This document shows, in pieces, positions 1 to 6,128 of a DNA stretch of 13,266 nt. The notes beneath the pieces were generated by a model. The model did not search any database. It saw nothing but the letters and a program-made list of their open reading frames with translations, and had not been told where the DNA came from. Origin of the DNA: an uncultured Bacilli bacterium (GTDB lineage Bacteria; Bacillota_I; Bacilli_A; RF39; UBA660); contig CANPXQ010000013.1 in assembly GCA_947586295.1 (NCBI GenBank), positions 1 to 13,266 on the forward strand. Reading direction: 5' to 3'. A program made the position numbers and the translations under genes. Within the stretch, counting starts at the first letter, position 1, and every line of letters begins with the position of its first letter.

Positions 1-1
1 T

Positions 2-85
2 CCGTCTTTCTATCTAGATTCTCGAGTAACACTAACAGAAGGTGAAGGTAGTAAAACTAATCCATATAAATTAGAATTACAATAA
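2..85 (+). CDS. C-terminal end of an exported/pilin-like protein (partial)
   Basis: An open frame enters from the left edge and stops at TAA 83-85, giving 27 residues beginning PSFYLDSRV and containing the segment TEGEGSKTNPYKL. The pattern 'YL.S.V....G.G....PY.L' resembles C-termini I associate with secreted or pseudopilin-like proteins of low-GC Firmicutes; this is recall, not a search result. The other two forward frames do not give a comparable tail. The hairpin and T-run at 209-250 would terminate this transcript. Function cannot be assigned from the tail alone. Confidence 0.55.
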   Translation, partial: PSFYLDSRVTLTEGEGSKTNPYKLELQ

Positions 86-137
86 TTGGTGAAGTAAAGT
101 AAATGTTGGAAAAAATAAAAAGTATACATATAAGTAT

Positions 138-196
138 GTTACCGGTTAGGTAACACCTATTTGATACTAGATGCTACGCCATTTGGCTAGACATCT
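138..196 (+). other. Two adjacent hairpins in the intergenic region (unassigned structured RNA)
   Basis: Hairpin 1 pairs GTTACC (138-143) with GGTAAC (149-154) around a 5-nt loop. Hairpin 2 pairs AGATG (169-173) with CATCT (192-196), CTA (174-176) with TAG (188-190), and GCC (178-180) with GGC (185-187). It has an ATTT loop and single-base bulges at C177 and A191. This is locally more GC-rich than its surroundings. I could not match it to any riboswitch consensus I know. A short reading frame (103-153, 16 codons, after GGTGAAG at 88-94) ends inside hairpin 1. The structure lies between the end of one gene and its terminator, so it is either a 3'UTR structure or a small RNA. Confidence 0.45.
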
Positions 197-208
197 GTTT
201 TCTATATT

Positions 209-250
209 AAATGTAAAATATTGTAAAAATATAATATTTTACATTTTTTT
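209..250 (+). terminator. AT-rich intrinsic terminator
   Basis: A perfect 14-bp inverted repeat (209-222 with 233-246) surrounds a 10-nt loop and runs into seven T (244-250). It ends the upstream transcript before the promoter at 264. The stem has only two G-C pairs, so termination may be inefficient. Its core AAATGTAAAA/TTTTACATTT recurs upstream of the second surface gene. Confidence 0.6.
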
Positions 251-263
251 AATGTGAGAATTG

Positions 264-292
264 TTGAAAGTAAATAGGTGCTATGGTACGAT
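264..292 (+). promoter_or_regulatory. Sigma-A-type promoter of the first surface-protein gene
   Basis: TTGAAA (264-269), a 17-nt spacer and TACGAT (287-292) match the -35/-10 pattern, placing transcription start near 299 and leaving a leader of about 18 nt with AGAAAGAGG (302-310) as ribosome binding site. The spacer contains AAATAGGTG (272-280), which is the reverse complement of 154-162. Confidence 0.6.
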
Positions 293-316
293 TAAGAAAA
301 TAGAAAGAGGTAAGAT

Positions 317-1615
317 ATGAAAAAGAAAATATTAGGATTAATCGTTTTAGCGATAAGTTCTTTTGGCTTAATGGCAAGTACTAACGCGGTAAAAATATTA
401 GGAACCGGTAGTGGAGCTGAAGGTAAAATTGATTATGAAGGAAGTAATGTTACTTTACAAGTAATTGATGCGGATGCAAAAGTTTATAAATTAGTGTTAA
501 TTGGGGATGCTGATGAAGATTTAGTAATTGAAGCAGGGCAAACAGTAACGATTGATTTAGCAGGTAATAAATGGACTAATTATGATCCTCAGTCTTCTGC
601 AATTTCTATTCCTAGTGGGGCAAAATTAACGATTATGGATAGCGGTAATGGTGGAACTTTTACTTATAAGGCTAATGCCGAAGCTGTAGTGGGAACTTCA
701 AAAGCTTATGCCCCTTTAATTTCCAATGCCGGAACCCTTATTTTTGAAAGTGGAACAATTGATGTTAATAAAGGAGCGACTGATGCTAATGCTACGGGAA
801 TTTTAAATAGTGCCAGTGGTGCTTTATATGTTGAAGGTGGCTTAATTAAAACAAGTGAAGATTATGCTTGGGGAATTACTAATGAAGGTAATGCCACTAT
901 TAATGGTGGAACCTTTTTACAAGGTAAGAATTATTCTATAATTGATAATGCTAAAAATTTAACTATTAACGATGGAAAATTTACTGTTGCTGCCGATGTT
1001 TCACATTTTTCCTTAATAACGAATAAAGATAATGTAAATCCTACTCTTCAAATTACAAATGGAGATTTTAGTGATAGCCATATAACTAAATTGTTCCATA
1101 AAAGTGTAGGTGCTAATAAGGATATTGTTTTAACTGGTGGTAAATATCCAGTAGCCTTAAGTGAAAAAGTAAAAAATTATATTGATGAAGAAAATTATGA
1201 AATAACGGAAACGGGAGAAGTTGTAACGGATGCTAATTACGAAGAATATAATGCTGTATTAAAGGAAGCATTAAGTAAAGTAGAAGAAACTTCTAAATAT
1301 ACGGAAGAAAGTATAAAAGCCTTACAATCAGTTATTAATAATGCTAAAAGATTGTCTATGGAATTAAAAAGTAATGAACAAAGTCAAATAGATGATGTTG
1401 TAAGTAAATTAAAAGCCGCTATTAATGGGTTAAAATTAATTGAAAAAGAAGTAGTTGATGAAGAAAAAGAAGAAGATAAAGATAAGGAAGACACATCTAA
1501 AGATGATACACCACCTAAAAATCCTAATACTTTTGATGGCTTTATATGTTATATAATTTTAGCAATTGGAGCTTTAGGAATAACGGGTATTACCCTTCGT
1601 GAAGCTTTAAAATAG
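317..1615 (+). CDS. Signal-peptide surface protein: beta-helix-like region, FIVAR-like domain, NPNTFDG anchor
   Basis: 432 residues. Residues 1-24 form a classic signal peptide (lysines, hydrophobic core, cut near STNA). Residues about 70-285 hold short strands with recurring GTL.F..G, I.GG.F and L.I..G turns, as in right-handed beta-helix (pectate-lyase-like) proteins. Residues about 305-378 (from DANYEEYN to AINGLKLIEK, with YTEES.KALQ) fit a FIVAR-type helical module of Gram-positive surface proteins. An acidic Glu/Asp/Lys linker follows, then NPNTFDG at 402-408, a hydrophobic segment of about 19 residues and the short polar end REALK. This layout resembles sortase substrates, but the motif is not LPXTG, so plain membrane anchoring is equally possible. 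The start is set by AGAAAGAGG just upstream. Binding partner or glycan is unknown. It is a tandem paralogue of the next gene, which shares the C-terminal third most closely. Confidence 0.8.
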   Translation: MKKKILGLIVLAISSFGLMASTNAVKILGTGSGAEGKIDYEGSNVTLQVIDADAKVYKLVLIGDADEDLVIEAGQTVTIDLAGNKWTNYDPQSSAISIPSGAKLTIMDSGNGGTFTYKANAEAVVGTSKAYAPLISNAGTLIFESGTIDVNKGATDANATGILNSASGALYVEGGLIKTSEDYAWGITNEGNATINGGTFLQGKNYSIIDNAKNLTINDGKFTVAADVSHFSLITNKDNVNPTLQITNGDFSDSHITKLFHKSVGANKDIVLTGGKYPVALSEKVKNYIDEENYEITETGEVVTDANYEEYNAVLKEALSKVEETSKYTEESIKALQSVINNAKRLSMELKSNEQSQIDDVVSKLKAAINGLKLIEKEVVDEEKEEDKDKEDTSKDDTPPKNPNTFDGFICYIILAIGALGITGITLREALK

Positions 1616-1643
1616 AACTTTACAAAAAAAGTTCTATTTTTTT
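1611..1643 (+). terminator. Intrinsic terminator overlapping the stop codon
   Basis: An 11-bp perfect stem (1611-1621 with 1628-1638), loop ACAAAA and a T-run to 1643. The 5' arm contains the TAG stop (1613-1615). It separates transcription of the two surface paralogues. Confidence 0.85.
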
Positions 1644-1645
1644 GT

Positions 1646-1690
1646 TTAAAATGTAAAATTAATAATTGTTTGTCAAACTTTACATTTTAA
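1646..1690. repeat. 12-bp inverted repeat upstream of the second surface gene
   Basis: TTAAAATGTAAA (1646-1657) and TTTACATTTTAA (1679-1690) are exact reverse complements separated by 21 nt. No T-run follows, so it is less convincing as a terminator than the hairpin at 1611-1643. The same core forms the hairpin upstream of the first surface gene, suggesting a shared operator or RNA element. Confidence 0.6.
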
Positions 1691-1771
1691 TTTTAAAAAG
1701 TATTGTAAAACAAAATTATTGATGTTAAGATGAATTTGAAAGTTAGTACTAAACCTATAGTAAGAATTTTC

Positions 1772-1780
1772 AGAAAGAGG
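1772..1780 (+). promoter_or_regulatory. Ribosome binding site that fixes the start of the second surface gene
   Basis: AGAAAGAGG lies six bases before ATG 1787. The first paralogue has the identical nine bases six bases before its ATG. This favours 1787 over the in-frame ATG at 1730, which has no comparable site and would place 19 charged residues ahead of the signal peptide. Confidence 0.8.
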
Positions 1781-1786
1781 TTGAAT

Positions 1787-3010
1787 ATGAAAAATAAAAT
1801 ATTAAAAATGATGACATTAGCTGTTGGTTCTTTTGGTTTAATTGCTAGTGTAAATGCTTCTGCTATTGCTGATCTAGTGGAAAAGGATTTTGCAGAGCAA
1901 GATGAAAATGGGGTTTATATTTTAAAAAAGGAAACGGCGTTAGATTTAGAGATTGAAGCTGGAGAAGATGCTGTTATTGATTTGAAAGGCTTTAAGTTTA
2001 CAAGTGAAGATGATGCTAATTCCGCAATTTACGTTAAGGATAGTGGTAAGTTGACAATTAAAGACTCTGTTGGTACGGGGGTTATCACTTATAGAGATAG
2101 TGCTACAAATAATGGTAGTAGTTATGCTCCTGTTATTAATAATGAAGGAACATTAATTTTTGAAAAAGGTATAATTTTAGTTACCAAGGGAGCTGATGCT
2201 CAAAAAGCTACAGGTATATATAACACTGGGGCTTTAGAATTTATCGATGGTAAAATAGAAACAAAAATTAACTTTGCTTATGGTATTACCAATAAAGGAA
2301 GTGCGGTAATTAAAGGTGGCGAATTTGTTCAAGGTGATTTATTTACGGTTATATTAAATGATAAAGATTTAGAAATATCTGGTGGTAATTTTAAAGCAAC
2401 TAAAGAAGGAGCCTATTCTTTAATATCAAATGTTGATGATGCTGATGGAGATGGCGTTGGTAATATTAAAGTTACTGGTGGAACATTTGATAGTAAAAAA
2501 GTATTTCACGGTAATGCTGCTAAAGTAGCTTTAGAAAATTATTCAGATATAACTGTAATGGGTGGAAACTTCCCTAATGCGGAAGCTAGAGCAAATGTTA
2601 CAAAATATCTAGCGGAAGATTTTGAATTAACTTCTGAAGGTGAAGCTATAACTGATGCTGATTATGAAGAATATAATACTTTATTAGAAGAAGCTTTAAA
2701 GGAAGTAAAAGAAACAACAAAATATACTGAAGAAAGTCTAAAAGCTTTACAAGAAGTAATTGATGAAGCTCAAAAGCTAGCGAAAGATTTAAAAAGTAAT
2801 GAACAAAGCCAAATAGATGAAGTTGTAAATAAATTAGAAACTGCAATTAAAAATTTAAAATTAATTGAAAAAGCCGTTGTTGATGAAGAAAAAGATAAAG
2901 ATGATACCCCAACTAAAAACCCTAATACTTTTGATGGTGTATTAAGTTATGTAATATTGTTTTTAGTAGCAGGAAGCTTAGGAGTTGCCACGAAAAAGTT
3001 ATTGAAATAA
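1787..3010 (+). CDS. Signal-peptide surface protein, paralogue of the preceding gene
   Basis: 407 residues from ATG 1787. Residues 1-25 are a signal peptide (MKNKIL, hydrophobic core, SVNASA). A beta-helix-like region of short strands with GTLIFE.G, IKGGEF, ISGGNF, VTGGTF and VMGGNF turns follows to about residue 262. A FIVAR-like helical domain (about 280-355, YTEES.KALQ, LKSNEQSQID) comes next. A short acidic linker then leads to KNPNTFDG, a hydrophobic helix and the basic end KKLLK. Residues 217-225 read DDADGDGVG, a DxDxDG calcium-loop-like motif absent from the first paralogue. The linker is shorter than in the first copy. N-terminal thirds have diverged much more than the C-terminal halves, consistent with duplication and different ligands. 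It carries its own terminator. No strong promoter is obvious; TTGAAA at 1736-1741 is a weak candidate. Exact role unknown. Confidence 0.8.
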   Translation: MKNKILKMMTLAVGSFGLIASVNASAIADLVEKDFAEQDENGVYILKKETALDLEIEAGEDAVIDLKGFKFTSEDDANSAIYVKDSGKLTIKDSVGTGVITYRDSATNNGSSYAPVINNEGTLIFEKGIILVTKGADAQKATGIYNTGALEFIDGKIETKINFAYGITNKGSAVIKGGEFVQGDLFTVILNDKDLEISGGNFKATKEGAYSLISNVDDADGDGVGNIKVTGGTFDSKKVFHGNAAKVALENYSDITVMGGNFPNAEARANVTKYLAEDFELTSEGEAITDADYEEYNTLLEEALKEVKETTKYTEESLKALQEVIDEAQKLAKDLKSNEQSQIDEVVNKLETAIKNLKLIEKAVVDEEKDKDDTPTKNPNTFDGVLSYVILFLVAGSLGVATKKLLK

Positions 3011-3034
3011 AGGAAAGCCTTTATTTCTTTTTTT
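3005..3034 (+). terminator. Intrinsic terminator after the second surface gene
   Basis: AAATAAAGG (3005-3013) pairs with CCTTTATTT (3018-3026) around AAAG, followed by C and seven T (3028-3034). The stop codon lies in the 5' arm, as in the first paralogue. Confidence 0.85.
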
Positions 3035-3036
3035 AA

Positions 3037-3065
3037 TAGACTTTTAAACTTAAATTTAGTAAAAT
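3037..3065 (+). promoter_or_regulatory. Promoter placing transcription start at the ATG of the pseudouridine synthase gene
   Basis: TAGACT (3037-3042), a 17-nt spacer and TAAAAT (3060-3065). The -10 box ends six bases before ATG 3072, so the transcript would begin at or next to the start codon. No purine-rich ribosome binding site precedes the ATG. Confidence 0.5.
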
Positions 3066-3071
3066 TTAATT

Positions 3072-3719
3072 ATGAAAAAATTAGATATATTATATGAAGA
3101 TAAATACTTATTAATTGTTAATAAACCTAGTAAAATGTTAACTATTGCTAGTGCTAATGATAAAAGAAGTTTATATTCTTTAGTTTATGATTATCTCAAA
3201 AAGAAAAATAAAAATAATAAAGTTTTTATTGTCCATCGTTTAGATAAAGATACGCAAGGAATTATAGTTTTTGCCAAAGACGAATTAGTAAAGAAAGAAC
3301 TACAAGCTAATTGGGATAAAGTAAAAAGAGAATATATTGCTATTGTTGAAGGAAAATTACCTAAAAATAAAGATCGCTTAATAAATTATTTAAAAATTTC
3401 TAAATCATTATTAGTATATGTAAGTAATAAAGGTAAAAAAGCCATTACCAATTATGAAGTAATGAAAACGTTTAATAATTATAGTCTGTTAAAAATAAAT
3501 ATTGAAACTGGTAGACAAAATCAAATAAGGGTTCAATTAAGTCATATTGGAAATCCTATTGCTGGTGATAAAAAATATAAAGCTAAGACTAATCCTATAA
3601 ATATGTTAGCTTTACAAGCTTGTTATATTAGCTTTATTCATCCTATAACTAAAGAAGTTCTAGAAATAAGTATTCCTATACCTAAAAAGTTTTTAACTTT
3701 TTCTTTAACAAAAGAATAA
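3072..3719 (+). CDS. RluA-family RNA pseudouridine synthase
   Basis: 215 residues. The family converts specific uridines of rRNA or tRNA to pseudouridine in the cytoplasm. Visible marks are the opening ILYEDKYLLIVNKPSKML, the catalytic motif HRLDKDTQGI (residues 55-64, catalytic Asp predicted at D58) and the later TGRQNQIRVQLSHIGNPIAGD segment in two contiguous parts (TGRQNQIRVQ, then LSHIGNPIAGD). No S4 RNA-binding domain precedes the catalytic domain, so it is a short single-domain form. The usual HRLDRDTSG and GRTHQIRVH are changed (S to Q, TH to QN, H to Q), which marks a divergent subgroup, but the catalytic Asp is kept. The start is supported by the family N-terminus although no ribosome binding site is seen. 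The target uridine cannot be told from sequence. The next gene's promoter lies in its last codons. Confidence 0.88.
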   Translation: MKKLDILYEDKYLLIVNKPSKMLTIASANDKRSLYSLVYDYLKKKNKNNKVFIVHRLDKDTQGIIVFAKDELVKKELQANWDKVKREYIAIVEGKLPKNKDRLINYLKISKSLLVYVSNKGKKAITNYEVMKTFNNYSLLKINIETGRQNQIRVQLSHIGNPIAGDKKYKAKTNPINMLALQACYISFIHPITKEVLEISIPIPKKFLTFSLTKE

Positions 3720-3734
3720 ATATTGTGTTACTAT
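3705..3734 (+). promoter_or_regulatory. Promoter of the HD-domain/M16 gene cluster
   Basis: TTAACA (3705-3710), an 18-nt spacer and TACTAT (3729-3734). It sits at the very end of the pseudouridine synthase gene and would give the following three overlapping genes their own transcript with a very short leader. Confidence 0.45.
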
Positions 3735-3739
3735 AGAAA

Positions 3740-3749
3740 AAGGTGGTGA
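3740..3749 (+). promoter_or_regulatory. Ribosome binding site AAGGTGGTGA
   Basis: Two in-frame GTG codons (3743 and 3746) fall inside this Shine-Dalgarno stretch. The ATG five bases downstream at 3755 is therefore the likely start. The same GTGGTGA-ATG layout recurs before the 66-residue gene at 12398. Confidence 0.75.
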
Positions 3750-3754
3750 ATATA

Positions 3755-4885
3755 ATGATTCATAATTATTCTTCTATTTATGCTTGTCAAGATAAAGAGG
3801 CAATTTATATTCAAAAAGAGGATTTTGATTTTCGCCCTCCTTTTTTTCATGACGCCGATAGAATAATCTATTCTTTAGCGTTTTCCCGTTATTTAGATAA
3901 AACTCAAGTTTTTACCTATCAAAAAAAAGACTATTTAACAAAAAGAATTACACATATTCTTTATGTAAGTAAGATTGCTCGAACTATTGCCCGAGCTTTA
4001 GGTTTAAATGAAGATTTAATCGAGGCTGCATCTTTAGGCCACGATTTAGGGCATTGTCCTTTTGGTCACGTCGGAGAAGCTTTTTTAAATGAATTAAGTC
4101 TTAAACACAATGAAGGTTTTTTTAATCATAATGTTCAAAGTGTTAGAATTCTTAAAGATATTGAAAATCACGGCCAAGGATTAAATATTACGTTGCAAGT
4201 AATGGATGCTATTTTGGCTCACAATGGGGAAATATTAAAAGGAAAGTATGAACCAAAAACCAAAACTTTAAAAGAATTTTTAGATGAATATGAAAAATCT
4301 TATGTTGATAAGAGTATAAATTTAAAAATTCAACCAATGACTTTAGAAGGTTGTGTAGTTCGAATTAGTGATCTTATTGCTTATTTAGGTAAAGATATTG
4401 AAGATGCCATTCGTTTAAAATTAATTAAAGAAACAGATATACCGGAAGATATAAGAAAAACTTTAGGTACTAAAAATAGAGAAATAATTGCCACAATTAT
4501 AAAAGATATTATAACTAATAGTAAAGATAAAAATTATATTCTTTTAAGTCCTAAAATATATGATGCTATAAATAAATTAAAAGCTTTTAATTATCAATAT
4601 ATTTATAGTAAAGCGTATACTGTAAGAGAAAAAGATCATATTAAAAAAATGTTTAAAACATTATTTAATAAATATTTATTAGATTTAAATAGTTTTAATA
4701 AAAATACCAAAATAGTTAAATACTATTTAGCAATGAACGAAAAATATCAAAAAAATACTTATGAACGAATTGTAATTGATTATATTGCCGGAATGACTGA
4801 TGATTTCTTTTTAAAAGAATATAATAAAATTTCAAAAACTAAACATAATAGAAAAGAGGTGCATAATGACATACAAAACCTATAA
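3755..4885 (+). CDS. HD-domain deoxyguanosinetriphosphate triphosphohydrolase-like protein
   Basis: 376 residues from ATG 3755. The family (Dgt/YwfO type) hydrolyses dNTPs to deoxynucleoside and triphosphate, with metals held by an HD domain. Visible residues are KRITHILYVSKIAR with H67, LGHDLGHCPFGHVGEAF with H96-D97 and H100, a further FFNHNVQS block (H125), and RISDLIAYLGKDIEDA with D206. These cover the expected metal ligands. The common (H/N)HD in the last motif is GKD here, a local variation outside the core ligands. The basic, lysine-rich C-terminal half matches family members of similar length. The last 20 bases overlap the next gene, indicating translational coupling to the M16 pair. 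No functional link between nucleotide hydrolysis and the M16 proteins is known to me; the coupling may simply be operon packing. Confidence 0.87.
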   Translation: MIHNYSSIYACQDKEAIYIQKEDFDFRPPFFHDADRIIYSLAFSRYLDKTQVFTYQKKDYLTKRITHILYVSKIARTIARALGLNEDLIEAASLGHDLGHCPFGHVGEAFLNELSLKHNEGFFNHNVQSVRILKDIENHGQGLNITLQVMDAILAHNGEILKGKYEPKTKTLKEFLDEYEKSYVDKSINLKIQPMTLEGCVVRISDLIAYLGKDIEDAIRLKLIKETDIPEDIRKTLGTKNREIIATIIKDIITNSKDKNYILLSPKIYDAINKLKAFNYQYIYSKAYTVREKDHIKKMFKTLFNKYLLDLNSFNKNTKIVKYYLAMNEKYQKNTYERIVIDYIAGMTDDFFLKEYNKISKTKHNRKEVHNDIQNL

Positions 4886-6128
4886 TTGTAATTCTTATAA
4901 TATACATACAATAAAAACAGATAATTTTAAAACTTGTCATTTAGAAATTGTCTTTCGTAAACCGGTAAAAAAAGAAGATCTAGCAAAAGACGCTTTATTA
5001 GTAGATATATTAAGTGAAAATAATAATGATTTTAAAACTCGTCAAGAGTTATTACTTTATTTAGAAGATTTATATAAAACTTCTTTTTATGGTTTAGTTT
5101 CTAAAACGGGTCAAATTACAATGACTAATTTTATTTTGGATTTTATATCTCCAGAATATATTGAAGAACAAGATTATTTAGAAAAAGTTTTAAAATTACC
5201 TTTTCTTTTAATTCAAAATCCTAATGTAACTAATAATGAATTTGATAATTTAACTTTTAATATCTGTCAAAAAAGAAATATATTAGAAGTTAAAAGTGTT
5301 ATGGAAGATGCTTTTAGGTTAAGTGTTAATAAAACTTTAGAATCACTAGATACTCCATCAAGTTATAACCCTACAGGTACAGTTGAAGAAATAAAAGCGA
5401 TTACGCCATCAAGTTTATATGAACATTATAAAAAATTATTAAAAGAAAATGTATGTGATATATTTGTAATTGGCAATCTAGATATGGATTATGTCGTTAA
5501 AGTAATAAAAGAAAGTTTTAAAAAGAGGGTAATTAATAAAAATAATTTAATAATTGATGTAAATAATAAAATAAGAAAAAAAGTACTTGAAAAAAAAGAA
5601 CCTAGTGAATTTGTCCAAACTAATTTAAATTTATTATTTAATGTTGGCCCATTAAATAAATATGAAAGAAATATCGTCTTTAATATCTTTAATTATATAT
5701 TAGGTAGTGGGGGTATAACTAGTAAATTATATCAAGAAATAAGAGAAAAGAATTCTTATTGTTATGCGATTAATAGTATGTATTTAAAATATGATGGACT
5801 ATTACTTATTCACGTAGCTTTAGATGGTAAAAATAAAACTAAGGCTATTCATTTAATCAAAAAAGTTTTAAGAAATATGAAAATGGGTAAATTTAGCGAT
5901 GAAGATATTAATAATGCTATAAATAATTATGAAATGTCTTTAAATATGGCAAGTGATAATGAAATATCTTTATTAAATAATTATGTTTTTCATATTGTTG
6001 ATGATTTACCTTTAATTGAACAAAGAATTGAATTATTAAAAAAAGTAACTAAAGAAGAAATTATTAAAGTAGCGAAAAAATTAAAAATTAATACCATTTT
6101 TGTCTTAGAAGGGAAGGAACAAGAATGA
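4866..6128 (+). CDS. ymfF: M16-family protein, YmfF-like (no zinc motif)
   Basis: 420 residues, about the length of Bacillus YmfF. M16 proteins are built from two similar alpha/beta halves that form a clam-shell peptidase. In the position where active members carry HxxEH, this one has DALLVDILSENN, followed by the YmfF-like LYLEDLYKTSFYG, so it should not bind zinc. The second half keeps the substrate-binding Arg/Tyr pair in LYQEIREKNSYCYAINS (R293 and Y300). It overlaps the HD-domain gene by 20 bases and the ymfH-like gene by ATGA, so the products are probably made together and form a heterodimer. Bacillus YmfF/YmfH have been linked to 5-aminopentanol modification of elongation factor P; whether that holds here is inference. 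AGAGGTG (4854-4860) supports the start. TGA is the stop. Confidence 0.85.
   Translation: MTYKTYNCNSYNIHTIKTDNFKTCHLEIVFRKPVKKEDLAKDALLVDILSENNNDFKTRQELLLYLEDLYKTSFYGLVSKTGQITMTNFILDFISPEYIEEQDYLEKVLKLPFLLIQNPNVTNNEFDNLTFNICQKRNILEVKSVMEDAFRLSVNKTLESLDTPSSYNPTGTVEEIKAITPSSLYEHYKKLLKENVCDIFVIGNLDMDYVVKVIKESFKKRVINKNNLIIDVNNKIRKKVLEKKEPSEFVQTNLNLLFNVGPLNKYERNIVFNIFNYILGSGGITSKLYQEIREKNSYCYAINSMYLKYDGLLLIHVALDGKNKTKAIHLIKKVLRNMKMGKFSDEDINNAINNYEMSLNMASDNEISLLNNYVFHIVDDLPLIEQRIELLKKVTKEEIIKVAKKLKINTIFVLEGKEQE

Noticed and set aside
86..250. Known riboswitch (c-di-GMP, fluoride, ZTP, preQ1 and similar) in the first intergenic region
   Set aside because: None of the conserved core strings I know is present on either strand, and a terminator plus a new promoter lie between the structure and the next gene.
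171..257. 28-codon frame starting at ATG 171
   Set aside because: No ribosome binding site, and it runs through the hairpin and terminator sequences, so it is probably accidental.
1730..1786. N-terminal extension of the second surface protein
   Set aside because: It would put 19 charged residues before a complete signal peptide. The downstream ATG has the same ribosome binding site as the paralogue.
2646..2846. Minus-strand ORF inside the second surface gene
   Set aside because: It is the antisense of the repetitive helical domain, Leu-rich only because the sense strand is rich in Lys/Glu codons, and it has no ribosome binding site.
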